From: Gammaproteobacteria bacterium bin55 | GTDB taxonomy: Bacteria; Pseudomonadota; Gammaproteobacteria; Pseudomonadales; Azotimanducaceae | Direction of reading: 5' to 3' | DNA length: 52,275 nucleotides | Assembly (NCBI GenBank): GCA_002238665.1 | Contig: MPMU01000005.1 | Coordinates: forward strand, 1-52,275 | Part shown: positions 27,381 through 36,816 of the stretch, piece by piece | Numbering within the stretch: position 1 is the stretch's first letter | Layout of the letters: every line of letters begins with the position of its first letter | The notes under the pieces: generated by a model | The model's database searches: none | What the model saw: only the letters and a program-made list of their open reading frames with translations | What the model was told of the DNA's origin: nothing | Made by a program: the position numbers and the translations under genes

Positions 27381-30300
27381 GTGAACTTTTTTGAGTCGCT
27401 CGCACAGTTAGCGACACGGCGACCCATTGCAGTTAGCGTCGTTGCCATTACGGTTACGATCATTGGCTATCTTGCTTGGCAACAACGGCCAATCGATTTA
27501 CTTCCTGACCTCCAAAGTCCCTCAGTCGTAGTTTCCCTACGGGCAGGTGATCGACCACCTGCGGAAATGGAGAGACTTTTTGGTGAAAACTTAGAGCAAC
27601 AAATCTTCACGGTCAAAGACGTTCGCAACATTGAGCAGGTTGCTCGAACTGGACGAATCATCGCGACAGTCACATTTGATTGGGCTGCGGATCTGGATAT
27701 TGGTCTAATCGACATTCAGAAAGCGGTGGGTAGTCTAGAAAGCGATCCGAACGTCGACGAAATCGTGGTACGAAGATTTGACCCACGACAAGATCCGATA
27801 TTGGTCTATGGCATGGTGGCCCCTTCTGGGGCACCTAATCTGATTGAACTTCGCCAACTCGCCAAGCGCCAACTCGCAAGCGCACTCGAACAGCTACCTG
27901 GTGTGGCAGAAGTCCAAGTCACGGGTGGCAGACTCAAGGAAATACGTGTTCAGGTAGACCGTTACCAGCTGGATGCGTTCAATATTCCACTGTCACTTCT
28001 TGAGAACCAACTCAACAGCGAAAATCAAGACATTACAGCAGGAACGGTCGAAGAGAATGATCGCGTACTCCAGTTACGCAGTCGATCAAGGTTCAACGAT
28101 GCACAGGATATTCGCGATCTGGTAGTGCGCTACGTCAATACCGAAGGTGGGATATTCAAACCGATTCGTGTGAAAGACTTCGCAGAAGTAATCGAAGCTG
28201 AGCAGGAAGTAGATCATGTGGTTCTTGTAGACGGTATTGAAGGTGTCGGATTATCGATTTACAAGGAAGCTGGAGCCAATACAGTCGAAGTGTCTAGAAC
28301 GCTCACGGAGACCATCGAAAAACTCTCAGTCGATTTACCCAATATTGAACTCAAACAGATTACAGATAACGCAGTACTGGTAGTCGATGCTTTGGACGAT
28401 TTACAAATCGCCGCCGTGATCGGCATATTCTTGGCCGTAGTCATACTGGCGATCTTCTTACGGTCAGCAGGTGCAACGCTCATCGTCACAGCAGCGGTTC
28501 CCGTTTCTATCTGCAGTACGTTGTTCTTCATGCATTTAGGCGACTACAGTCTAAATATTGTGACGCTGGGTGGTCTTGCTCTCGGTGCAGGTATGTTGGT
28601 GGATAACGCAATAGTCGTCGTTGAGTCAATGTATCGAAATGTCAGTCAAGGTCATGCTCCAGAAATCGCCGCAGCAAAAGGTACCAGCCAAGTAGCAGGT
28701 GCAATCACCGCTAGCACATTGACCACCTGTGTCGTGTTTTTACCTGTATTTTTTGTGCAGGGACTTGCAGCGCGTCTGATCGAGGGAATTGCATTCACAG
28801 TTGTACTGTCACTGCTCGCCTCTCTCGTAGTTGCCATTTTCCTGATTCCGGCATTGGGCAAGTGGTTCCTACCGAAAGAAACTTCTGACTTAAAACACAA
28901 TCGCGTCGAGAATCCTGGAGCGATTCGTACGGGTGTAGAGAACTTCACGAGGCTACTGCTCCGAGCGCCAAGTATCGTCGTTGGAACAGCCATCTTGATT
29001 ACCGGTACAGCAATCTACTTCCTTGTTCAGTTAGGCACGGAATTGCTTCCACCTGCAGACCCTAAGCAGTTTTCACTTCGTCTAGTGGGTACAGCGGGAC
29101 AGAGAGTGGAATCTACTGTAAACCAAGTCAAAGGAATCGAGGACATCATTCGCCAAAGTGCTCCAGATCACATCGCGGCTTCTCTGTCTGAGATAGGCCG
29201 CATTCCCGATGACGATCGCATCATTCGACAGGAGATGACTGAAGAGAATACAGCGCGCGTAAACGTTCGCGTAGCCGAAGGAGGTCCTACCGGTCGTCAT
29301 GTCGCAAGCCAGCTACAGGATGTCGTTGAGGAACTACCCAACGCGGAGATAGAGTGGGAAATTAACAAGAGCGCTTTGGCTAGTGCGCTCGGAACCTCTG
29401 GAGTACCGATATTGATTGAGGTGGCTGGACAGGAGCTACCCGACATACGTCGAGGTGTATCGCTCATACAGGAAGAACTAGAAAAACTGCCTCAGATTTG
29501 GAATATTCGTAATTCGTTCGAAGGTGGTCCTCCTGAATTGCATATTGAGCTTGATCATGCGTATGCGGATGCCTTACAGGTTAATGTTCAATCAGTTTCC
29601 CGGGTTCTCGAATCGAGTATTGATGGACGGATAGCGACACGTATGTCTGTCGGCGACGAAGAATATCCAATCACGATTCGTATGGACACTCCTCGCAAAG
29701 AGAATCTAGGTAACATAAAGTTCCGAACTGGCCAAGGGGTGGAAGTTGCTATTGGCGAGGTAGCGGAATTTAAAGAAGTAGAAGGCGCAAGAGAGGTACA
29801 TCGGCGCAACCAACGTCGCACAGGTCAGATCACCGCGCAAGTGACGGACGGCTATGAATTACCACAAGCCATTGCCGCAGTGAACGAAGTCCTAGTCAAT
29901 ACGCCTATTCCTGCAGGTCTCCAAGCATCTTTGCGTGGAGAGGAAGAGGAAAGAGTCAAGACTTTCAGTGAACTTCGCCTTGCCGGAATTCTTGCCATAC
30001 TGCTTGTCCTTATGGTACTCGCAGGATCGTTCGAATCTGTGCTTCAACCTATCACGGTGCTTGCTTCTATTCCGCTGGCATTGGTTGGTGTGTCGATTGC
30101 AATGGTCCCTATGGGAGATCCGGTAGGCGTCATGGCCATGCTAGGTTTGATTGTGTTATCAGGTGTTGCAGTCAACGACGCGGTGCTACTAATCTCCACC
30201 TCAAAACAGCTGATCCGAGATGGTGTCGAACGTCGAGAAGCATTGGCTCAAGCGGTTGGCATTCGTCTCCGTCCTGTAACCATGACTACACTCACGACTG

Positions 30301-30506
30301 CTTTGGCGTTGACTCCACTGCTCTTTGGTGGGGGAGAAGGTGCAGTACTACGACAACCGATGGCAATGACCATTATCGGTGGGATTATTACGTCAACCAT
30401 AGGATCGCTTATGGTGCTTCCTAGTCTCTACTTACTTCTAGACAACCTCTCGAGAATGGTTAGAGGGGTCAAGAGTACGCCTGACCTGGTTGAACAACCA
30501 AGTTAG
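27381..30506 (+). CDS. RND-family efflux pump
   Basis: Inner-membrane proton-driven pump of the AcrB/HAE1 type, 1041 residues with 12 predicted helices and two large periplasmic loops. The first helix is at about 13-30. The helix 4 motif with the proton-relay acids is GAGMLVDNAIVVVE (about 400-413), and the matching second-half segment is GVAVNDAVLLI near 930. The start is GTG immediately after the adaptor TAA. With the ABC ATPase, the large permease and the adaptor it forms one transcription unit, mixing ABC and RND export components. No outer-membrane channel is encoded here. Confidence 0.93.
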   Translation: MNFFESLAQLATRRPIAVSVVAITVTIIGYLAWQQRPIDLLPDLQSPSVVVSLRAGDRPPAEMERLFGENLEQQIFTVKDVRNIEQVARTGRIIATVTFDWAADLDIGLIDIQKAVGSLESDPNVDEIVVRRFDPRQDPILVYGMVAPSGAPNLIELRQLAKRQLASALEQLPGVAEVQVTGGRLKEIRVQVDRYQLDAFNIPLSLLENQLNSENQDITAGTVEENDRVLQLRSRSRFNDAQDIRDLVVRYVNTEGGIFKPIRVKDFAEVIEAEQEVDHVVLVDGIEGVGLSIYKEAGANTVEVSRTLTETIEKLSVDLPNIELKQITDNAVLVVDALDDLQIAAVIGIFLAVVILAIFLRSAGATLIVTAAVPVSICSTLFFMHLGDYSLNIVTLGGLALGAGMLVDNAIVVVESMYRNVSQGHAPEIAAAKGTSQVAGAITASTLTTCVVFLPVFFVQGLAARLIEGIAFTVVLSLLASLVVAIFLIPALGKWFLPKETSDLKHNRVENPGAIRTGVENFTRLLLRAPSIVVGTAILITGTAIYFLVQLGTELLPPADPKQFSLRLVGTAGQRVESTVNQVKGIEDIIRQSAPDHIAASLSEIGRIPDDDRIIRQEMTEENTARVNVRVAEGGPTGRHVASQLQDVVEELPNAEIEWEINKSALASALGTSGVPILIEVAGQELPDIRRGVSLIQEELEKLPQIWNIRNSFEGGPPELHIELDHAYADALQVNVQSVSRVLESSIDGRIATRMSVGDEEYPITIRMDTPRKENLGNIKFRTGQGVEVAIGEVAEFKEVEGAREVHRRNQRRTGQITAQVTDGYELPQAIAAVNEVLVNTPIPAGLQASLRGEEEERVKTFSELRLAGILAILLVLMVLAGSFESVLQPITVLASIPLALVGVSIAMVPMGDPVGVMAMLGLIVLSGVAVNDAVLLISTSKQLIRDGVERREALAQAVGIRLRPVTMTTLTTALALTPLLFGGGEGAVLRQPMAMTIIGGIITSTIGSLMVLPSLYLLLDNLSRMVRGVKSTPDLVEQPS

Positions 30507-30515
30507 GTCCCGACG

Positions 30516-31616
30516 TCAATAGGAGTGTTGTTGCACAGCTCTCTCGTTCAAATCAATCCCGAATCCTGGCCTATCAGTTAGCTTCATCTTCCCATTGCTA
30601 GGGATGACATGTTCACCATAGAGTTCTGCAATCTGCTCCAAAGGAGCGGCAAACTCAATGGAGAATTCATGAGGTCGTGTTGCCGCTTGGACTGTGCTAT
30701 AAACATGAAGCGAAGCCATGCTGTTGATCCCAGCCACTGGACTGTGCGGCATGACCGGTTTATTCAATACCGTGCACATGTCGTAGATTCTCTTTACCTC
30801 AGATGGTCCCCCAGCACTCAGGATATCAGGCTGCAGAATGTCTGGATTACCTAGCACTATGAGGTGTTCAAACCACCAACGAAATGAATCCTGTTCACCA
30901 GCAGAAACTGCCACGTCCAGCGCGTCACTGACCTGTCGAAGACCTGGCAGATCCCAGTGAGGTATGGGCTCTTCGAAATGGTCAATTCCCAGAGCTTCAA
31001 ATTTCCGACCTTGCTGAATTGCAGTGGATACCGAGTAACCATTGTTTGCGTCGAAACCTAAATAGATGCCTTCAGGTAGGAAGTCCCGGACCACCTCAAA
31101 TATCTTGAAATCCTTGATTGGATCAATGTCCTGTCGCCAGCCGCGCCAATCCATACGGATCTTGAACGCGCGGTACCCGGCTTCCCATCCATCTTTAATC
31201 AAGGCAAGCATTTCCTCTGGTTGCATCTTCCAACCCGACCCTACTGACCAGTACAGAGGTATCTTTGTGCGTGCCGCACCACCCATGAGCTTATAAACCG
31301 GCATCCCAGCTTCCTTCCCCATAAGATCCCAAAGTGCGATATCGATGACGCCAAGGAACCGAGGAGGTAGCCGATAAATCCGCTCTCCCCTACCCTCGGC
31401 AAGCGTTTCCCAGTGTCTCTCGATCTGCAAGGGATCCTCACCTATCAAGACTGGTTTTATGAGATTTTCCAGATAGGCTTGGAAGACCGACGGTCTTGAA
31501 GAATCTGTAGGAATCGGATCGGCCTCAGCGAGACCTGTGACTCCTGCGTCGGTCTCAATCCGAAGCAAGCTCTTGCCAATCTTTAGAGGGCTCAGTGTGA
31601 TATCGGTGATTTTCAT
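30516..31616 (-). CDS. Mandelate racemase/muconate lactonizing-family enzyme
   Basis: Enolase-superfamily enzyme, 366 residues, which abstracts a proton alpha to a carboxylate. The barrel shows a lysine in FKIRMDWR (about 150), metal ligands in GFDANNGY, HFEEPIPHWD and SAGEQDS, and the PHSPVAG segment that supplies the catalytic His of the mandelate-racemase group. It is probably an acid-sugar dehydratase; the substrate cannot be read from the sequence. It converges with the RND gene, 9 nt apart. Confidence 0.9.
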   Translation of the reverse strand: MKITDITLSPLKIGKSLLRIETDAGVTGLAEADPIPTDSSRPSVFQAYLENLIKPVLIGEDPLQIERHWETLAEGRGERIYRLPPRFLGVIDIALWDLMGKEAGMPVYKLMGGAARTKIPLYWSVGSGWKMQPEEMLALIKDGWEAGYRAFKIRMDWRGWRQDIDPIKDFKIFEVVRDFLPEGIYLGFDANNGYSVSTAIQQGRKFEALGIDHFEEPIPHWDLPGLRQVSDALDVAVSAGEQDSFRWWFEHLIVLGNPDILQPDILSAGGPSEVKRIYDMCTVLNKPVMPHSPVAGINSMASLHVYSTVQAATRPHEFSIEFAAPLEQIAELYGEHVIPSNGKMKLTDRPGFGIDLNERAVQQHSY

Positions 31617-31693
31617 GGGTACTTACACAAAATGATGGCTTGTTTGAAAGTAAATCAATTCAACGAATGTATTGATTCTGAAGTTATTTTGAC

Positions 31694-32605
31694 CTAATCG
31701 CGGAATAACCACCTAAGCGATTCAGCGAACAATGCGCCGCCGTGATTCAGGCTATGACCTCCTGTACCGAACACAAACTTGTAGTCGTACTCTGCAAAAT
31801 CTAGTGCGGCCGCCATATCTTGATTGGCTATTGCCCAACTACCTGGCACAATGTTTAGATCGTTTTCGCCGCTCTGCAGGAATACTCGGATCGGTTTCCT
31901 AGGAGTGCGCCTAAGTATTGTTGGATAGTTGTGACCACCAATGATGTTGGTAAAAGAACCACAGTGGCTGAGCACAAGTCCAAAACTCGAAGGTGAATGC
32001 CATGCGGCATTCAAAGCGCAGATACCGCCGCTTGACATACCACAAATCAGTCTTTGTTTCGGGTCTTTGTTCAGCGAGTAACCCGTGGTTGATTCAACTA
32101 ACGGGACGATCTCTGAGTCAATGAACTCGACGAATCGCGAGGACACAGTGTCATACTCAAGACTTCGTTGCTGTGGTTCCTGATCGTTCATGCCTGGATT
32201 GACGAACACCGCCACGACTGGAGGTATATCGCCAGTAGCGGTCAAATTATCGATCACGGTAGTCGCACGTACCGGACCTTCCCTCCATAAGTACCCATCT
32301 CCATCGTTAAAAAACATAAACGATGGTTGTTCAGCTTGAACGACGTTAGCAGAACAGTAAATAGATACGTTTCGCGACGTGTTGGGAAATGTCTCACTTC
32401 CATCCCAATCTCGAAAACGTTTGAATGAACCTATTGCGACATTAGGGTTTGGGTAAGCCTCAGGACAGGGGTTATATTGCTTATCCTCTTGCGCTGCGAG
32501 TTCATGATTCGTCTTAGAGGATATCCCATTCATCTCGCCTGGTGTATGTTGGTCGAAACCGACTGATTGGTAGGTCTTGTAATCCATCTTTGCTTCCTTA
32601 GCCAA
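31694..32605 (-). CDS. Alpha/beta-hydrolase esterase (esterase D/Fes type)
   Basis: Serine hydrolase of about 303 residues. The nucleophile elbow is GMSSGG (about 190-195), the acid is probably in SGENDLN, and the His is in [11 protein letters not shown] near 285. The middle resembles enterochelin esterases and related xylan or feruloyl esterases. No signal peptide is seen. An ATG six codons downstream (32587) is an alternative start. It lies 77 nt beyond the mandelate-racemase-type gene start, in the same orientation, so both may serve one catabolic route. Confidence 0.85.
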   Translation of the reverse strand: MAKEAKMDYKTYQSVGFDQHTPGEMNGISSKTNHELAAQEDKQYNPCPEAYPNPNVAIGSFKRFRDWDGSETFPNTSRNVSIYCSANVVQAEQPSFMFFNDGDGYLWREGPVRATTVIDNLTATGDIPPVVAVFVNPGMNDQEPQQRSLEYDTVSSRFVEFIDSEIVPLVESTTGYSLNKDPKQRLICGMSSGGICALNAAWHSPSSFGLVLSHCGSFTNIIGGHNYPTILRRTPRKPIRVFLQSGENDLNIVPGSWAIANQDMAAALDFAEYDYKFVFGTGGHSLNHGGALFAESLRWLFRD

Positions 32606-32705
32606 CCATGAATGATCGCATAGCCATGGTTCTCGTAATTGAATTTATCTGAAGTTATTATCTCGACTATCCGCACAAAGATCGAGTTCGTCGACAAAGA
32701 ATTAG

Positions 32706-34259
32706 CTAAGCGCTTCTTTCCACTTCAAAGGACACGATATTCCGTTCCTCGGCACTGAATTCGACACCAATCAAAGTCACTAGGGTAGAAGGCGTGCGGT
32801 ACTTATCTGCGTAGCTTCGAGATTTCAACTGTGCCAACGCAGTTCCCTCTCCAGATTGCTCGACAACCTTAAACTCGAAGATATAGACACGATCTTCCAA
32901 GCTAAACGACAGATCTAATCGGCCCTTATTGGAGCTGTCTTCAACGGATAACTTCAGACCTATTCCAGTCAGCAACGAATAAAACACACTCGCGTAGTAA
33001 CCTTCAAAGCGTGAAATGTCATTGTTCGTATACCACTCATATGGAATACTCGCAAAGAAAGCATGCAGTACATCTTTGGTAGCATCCATCTGATCAGCAG
33101 CTAGTTTGTCATAGAGTGGTTTGCTGTATGTATTGCTGCCGGAAAGATTTCCAACCATGTGATCTAACAGCGCTTCATTGAGGCTCTGACGCACTTCAAG
33201 ATTGGGATAACCCAACTGAAAATAGTTTTTTCCAGCAACGAATTCCTCTGCTTGAATTGTCAGGTAACCGGTCTGAAACAACAGAGCTTCAGGTGCAATA
33301 GCATCTACATCGAACGATGAGAGTAAATTGCTTCCAGCTTTCAACCCATCAAGATTGACAGAGCTGATCCGTCGACGTAACAAGGTCTCCACAAGAAAAG
33401 TGGGAGTGCCAGTCTCAAACCAATATCTCCCAAACTCGCGTTCCGCAAACAACAACAGAATGTCGAATGGGTTGTAAACCTTGGTGTCGCCACGCCAAGA
33501 ATAGCCGTTGTACCACTCCCGCATGGTATCGCGATCTAGACCTTCTAATTCGAGCGAAAAAACGTTTTCTAAATCCTTCTCTGTATACCCACAAATCGTA
33601 GAGTATTTGGGGGTTAGAGTAATGTCTCTTAGGTTGTTTAAACCTGAAAATAAACTGACTTTTGAGAATTTGCTAACCCCAGTAAGAAAACACAAACGAA
33701 TGTGTGCTTCGGCATACTTGATCATGCCGTATAACCCTTGTAGATAGTCTCGATGTTCGCGCGCAAGCTCTGGTTTTCTAAGCGAACTGAGGATTGGATG
33801 GTCATATTCGTCTATTAACACTACCACTCGTTGACCAGTATGCTCATGCAGGTTCTTAAGCAAAGCCCCGAACCTTTCGACCGTGGAATCTTCACTACCA
33901 GATATCCCGAACCTTTGCTCCTCATGCAGTAACTGAAACTCCACGTTCGTGGGTAAAGAATCTTGTCTAGTGAAATTACCCCCACTGAAATCGAGACGAA
34001 CGACTGGATTCTTTACGGACCAATCCCACTGGTCGTGGACCATCAATCCTTCGAAAAGCGCTTCATTGCCCTCAAACAGTTCCTTCATGGTATCCACGAA
34101 CAAACTCTTGCCAAATCGTCTAGGTCGAGACAGAAAGAAATGCTCACCTTCGTCGACCAGGTTCTTTATGAACGAAGTTTTGTCGACATAGTAGTAGCCA
34201 TCTTTTCGGACTTTCTTAAAAGTCTGAATTCCGATGGGTAGCTTTAGACGGTCTGGCAT
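32706..34259 (-). CDS. AAA-ATPase/PD-(D/E)XK nuclease-family protein (DUF1703)
   Basis: 517 residues. The N-terminal AAA-ATPase-like domain begins LKLPIGIQTFKKV and includes YYYVDKTSFIKNL and the P-loop variant RPRRFGKSL (about 46-54), with VVVLIDEYDHPI as Walker B. The C-terminal region ends in a nuclease-like core: GRLDLSFSLEDRVYIFEFKV (about 443-463, the D...ExK pattern). Family members occur in multiple copies in some bacteria and their role is not established. It is flanked by DNA with a transposase remnant, which fits a mobile origin. Confidence 0.88.
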   Translation of the reverse strand: MPDRLKLPIGIQTFKKVRKDGYYYVDKTSFIKNLVDEGEHFFLSRPRRFGKSLFVDTMKELFEGNEALFEGLMVHDQWDWSVKNPVVRLDFSGGNFTRQDSLPTNVEFQLLHEEQRFGISGSEDSTVERFGALLKNLHEHTGQRVVVLIDEYDHPILSSLRKPELAREHRDYLQGLYGMIKYAEAHIRLCFLTGVSKFSKVSLFSGLNNLRDITLTPKYSTICGYTEKDLENVFSLELEGLDRDTMREWYNGYSWRGDTKVYNPFDILLLFAEREFGRYWFETGTPTFLVETLLRRRISSVNLDGLKAGSNLLSSFDVDAIAPEALLFQTGYLTIQAEEFVAGKNYFQLGYPNLEVRQSLNEALLDHMVGNLSGSNTYSKPLYDKLAADQMDATKDVLHAFFASIPYEWYTNNDISRFEGYYASVFYSLLTGIGLKLSVEDSSNKGRLDLSFSLEDRVYIFEFKVVEQSGEGTALAQLKSRSYADKYRTPSTLVTLIGVEFSAEERNIVSFEVERSA

Positions 34260-34662
34260 TACGCGTTACAAACTCTTCAGCTGACAGTCACGTTTAAACA
34301 AAGGTAGCAAGTGTATCTTGAATACATTCTCTCTTCAAAATCCTACAAAAGTTTGTCTCTGCTTTGAGGCGAGTGCATAAAGCTATAGCTGTACAGACCA
34401 CGCTGATATCAATGCAGCGTTAAACACAAGTGCGTTTGCGATAGACACTTCAGGATGTGGATACCACCGAATAGTTGGACCAGGCCCCTGGAAGCGTCAG
34501 AATTTTTGCTTTGGAATCAAGTGATTCGCGCTAAGGTATATAACTCTAATTCTAGGAGTAGCCGACGAAGCCGCCTTGATTTTCGCGCTGGGACTGTCTG
34601 CTACTCAATACCTATTTTCTAGATGTTCTTACTAAATACGCAGACCCGCTTTTAGTCCACAA
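34260..34662. other. Intergenic region between the AAA-like gene and queF
   Basis: About 400 nt holding the divergent promoters and, on the plus strand, a short fragment that resembles the end of a TnpB-type protein (listed separately). AGGAG is seen at 34554-34558 but is not followed by a start. No tRNA or clear terminator. Confidence 0.5.
34396..34524 (+). pseudogene. Possible C-terminal remnant of a TnpB-type transposon protein
   Basis: The frame reads DHADINAALNTSA and continues with GPGPWKRQ to a TGA at 34522. The DHADINAALN string matches the conserved end of the zinc-ribbon/RuvC-III region in TnpB-like proteins (ADxNAAxNI). Upstream, the same frame contains a TAA and only part of the zinc ribbon. 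Only about 42 codons can be recognised, so this is a tentative call. Confidence 0.45.
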
Positions 34663-35460
34663 ATGAGTCCACTTCAATTGGGGAAACCTACCAAGGTTCC
34701 TCAAACTTACTCGCCGCAAGTCCTAGTTCCTATTTCTCGACAACAGCAACGGGAAGAGATTGTTTTTGATCTTGATTCCTACAGCTGTATTGGTGTCGAT
34801 GAATGGGAATGTTTTGAACTAACTTGGTTGAATGAAATCGGCATCCCGCAAGTTGCCAAAGCACTAATTTCCGTACCTGCTGACTCTCCACAAATCATCG
34901 AAAGCAAGTCCATGAAACTGTATTTGGGCTCGTTCGCTTTCTCGAAAATTGTTGATCGCGAAGAAATACGAAGAACTATTCAATCGGATCTCAAGGGTGT
35001 TCTAAACGCGACTCCAAATGTTTTGATCACAGACAGAAATTCGGGGACACATGCGCAATCTGAAGCCGCCATCAATCTACTTGAAGTCATTGATTCCTCA
35101 CCCACGAAACTTGATTGGGAGCAAGTAATCGCTTCGGGGCCTGACCCTAGTTTGTTGCAGCTCGAGAATGGAGAGATCACAAAGACCACTTTTCTATGTG
35201 AGAGTTTCTATTGTTTGTGTCCAGTCACCGGCCAACCAGATCAAGCGAGCATCCAGGTCACATATGAAGGAACTGCACTAATACCTGAGACTTTACTTGC
35301 CTATTTTGTCTCGTACCGGTCAACTGGAATTTTTCACGAAACAGTGGTAGAACGCATCTTCATGGATTTGTGGAGCTTGCGACCACGCTCTTTAGAGATT
35401 CGAGCGTACTTCCACCAACGAGGGGGGATTGCGATAAATCCGGTGCGCAGATCGAAATAA
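34663..35460 (+). CDS. queF: NADPH-dependent 7-cyano-7-deazaguanine reductase
   Basis: Reduces preQ0 to preQ1 in queuosine biosynthesis. The 265 residues fit the long QueF type of Gammaproteobacteria (two T-fold halves). FELTWLN is at about 50-56, IESKSMKLYLGSF at about 79-91 is the NADPH-site pattern, the active cysteine is in CLCPVTGQPD (about 185-194) and FHETVVERIF lies near 225. It converges with the exonuclease gene (28 nt). The usual QPDW is QPDQ here. Confidence 0.92.
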   Translation: MSPLQLGKPTKVPQTYSPQVLVPISRQQQREEIVFDLDSYSCIGVDEWECFELTWLNEIGIPQVAKALISVPADSPQIIESKSMKLYLGSFAFSKIVDREEIRRTIQSDLKGVLNATPNVLITDRNSGTHAQSEAAINLLEVIDSSPTKLDWEQVIASGPDPSLLQLENGEITKTTFLCESFYCLCPVTGQPDQASIQVTYEGTALIPETLLAYFVSYRSTGIFHETVVERIFMDLWSLRPRSLEIRAYFHQRGGIAINPVRRSK

Positions 35461-35488
35461 CTCTCTGATGCAGTGCAAGCAGAAGGAG

Positions 35489-36679
35489 TTAGTCCGATAC
35501 AAGACTCAGAAAATCAAATGCTGATATCACCGTAATTCCGTATTCTCTAGCTTTCCTGGTTTTTGTCGAAAAGCTCGATGTATCCGCAGCTATGAGCATG
35601 TCTAGCTTTTGTGATACTCCAGATCGCACGACTAGTCGACGCGATTCCGCAATCTGGACCATCGCCTCGCGTGGCTTCATAGCACCACCCGATCCTGTGA
35701 AGCAGACAGACATCCCAGACATGAGCTGAACTGTGTGGTCCTGAGGCGTAAATTGAGTTTCATAGTCAATATCCAGTGCCTCCGCTAATTGCATGAGATA
35801 GTTGTCTTCTGCCTCTGAAATGTGACCATCTCGACCAGTTGCTTCAAGTGCACGCTTAAAAAGTACCTCGTGTTGTTCCTGAACTTCCTTTTCGGATAAA
35901 CCGAGAATGTGAGCCAACTGATCAAGTTCAACTCTCTCATCTATTGAGATGTAGTTGTCATCTAACGCTACATTTACGGCATAGCGATAGTCCATCAGTG
36001 GATCTTGCCAAGGTGATTTGATCGTGCGTGTCGTGTTACCACCCAGTTCTGTAGCTTCTCGTCTCAATGTACGGATCACCACATCGTTGCTAGAAAATCT
36101 ACATCTTGCAGTTGAGTGCTCCGATTCTATGTCCACCTTTCCCTGTTCTAGGAGTTCGCGCAGGAGAACAACCGTTGCTCTGGCATCCTCTAAGGAGCGG
36201 TGTGCTTGTTCTAGTTGAATGTCGTGTTCTATACAAGCTTTAGCCAATGCAAGCTTTGTTAATTGAAACGTGCAAATTGGCTCTCCTTCATCAAAGGAGC
36301 CATTGGCTTTCTCTATTTCCTGACTCAAGAAACGACAGTCAAAAGGAGCATTGTGTGCAACTATGTAGCTACCGTTCAATCGCTTAGCGACAGCAGGTAG
36401 TATTTCAGCAAACGTGGGTGCTGCCTCAAGAATTGATGCCGTTAGACCATGAACCGCGGAGACCTCTGCCGAAATATCCCTCTGGGGATTGACTAGCGTG
36501 TCATACTCCTCGACCGTCTCTAGTGTGTGAGGATCGAGCGAAATGATTGAGATCTCGGTGATGCGATCTAGTGGAGTGAAGCCCGTTGTTTCGAGATCCA
36601 AAACAACAATCGGAGTTCTTGCGGCACCGGCTAGACGACCTCTTGAATGTTGTGCGGAGGGGGCACTTAATGCTGTCAT
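35489..36679 (-). CDS. DEDDh exonuclease with TerB-like and BRCT domains
   Basis: 396 residues in three parts. Residues about 22-190 are a DnaQ/PolIII-epsilon-type 3'-5' exonuclease with DLETTG (28-33), AHNAPFDCRFL and the HRSLEDA motif. About 225-310 is a helical TerB-like segment (YRYAVNVALDDNYISIDER). About 315-396 is a BRCT domain (GMSVCFTGSGGAMKPREAM) like that of DNA ligase. The fusion points to a DNA-repair nuclease directed by BRCT contacts. It lies convergent to queF. Confidence 0.88.
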   Translation of the reverse strand: MTALSAPSAQHSRGRLAGAARTPIVVLDLETTGFTPLDRITEISIISLDPHTLETVEEYDTLVNPQRDISAEVSAVHGLTASILEAAPTFAEILPAVAKRLNGSYIVAHNAPFDCRFLSQEIEKANGSFDEGEPICTFQLTKLALAKACIEHDIQLEQAHRSLEDARATVVLLRELLEQGKVDIESEHSTARCRFSSNDVVIRTLRREATELGGNTTRTIKSPWQDPLMDYRYAVNVALDDNYISIDERVELDQLAHILGLSEKEVQEQHEVLFKRALEATGRDGHISEAEDNYLMQLAEALDIDYETQFTPQDHTVQLMSGMSVCFTGSGGAMKPREAMVQIAESRRLVVRSGVSQKLDMLIAADTSSFSTKTRKAREYGITVISAFDFLSLVSD

Positions 36680-36816
36680 TTATCACAAATCCTGTTCTTG
36701 AACGCGCTTCTTTAGGTCGAATCTCTCGGCTCTCGTTATATCACAAAATCCCCATGCAATTTGAGGTGCGCGAAGGTATTGAACTTCAAAAAGTACCTAC
36801 CAATCTCCGGACCGAC

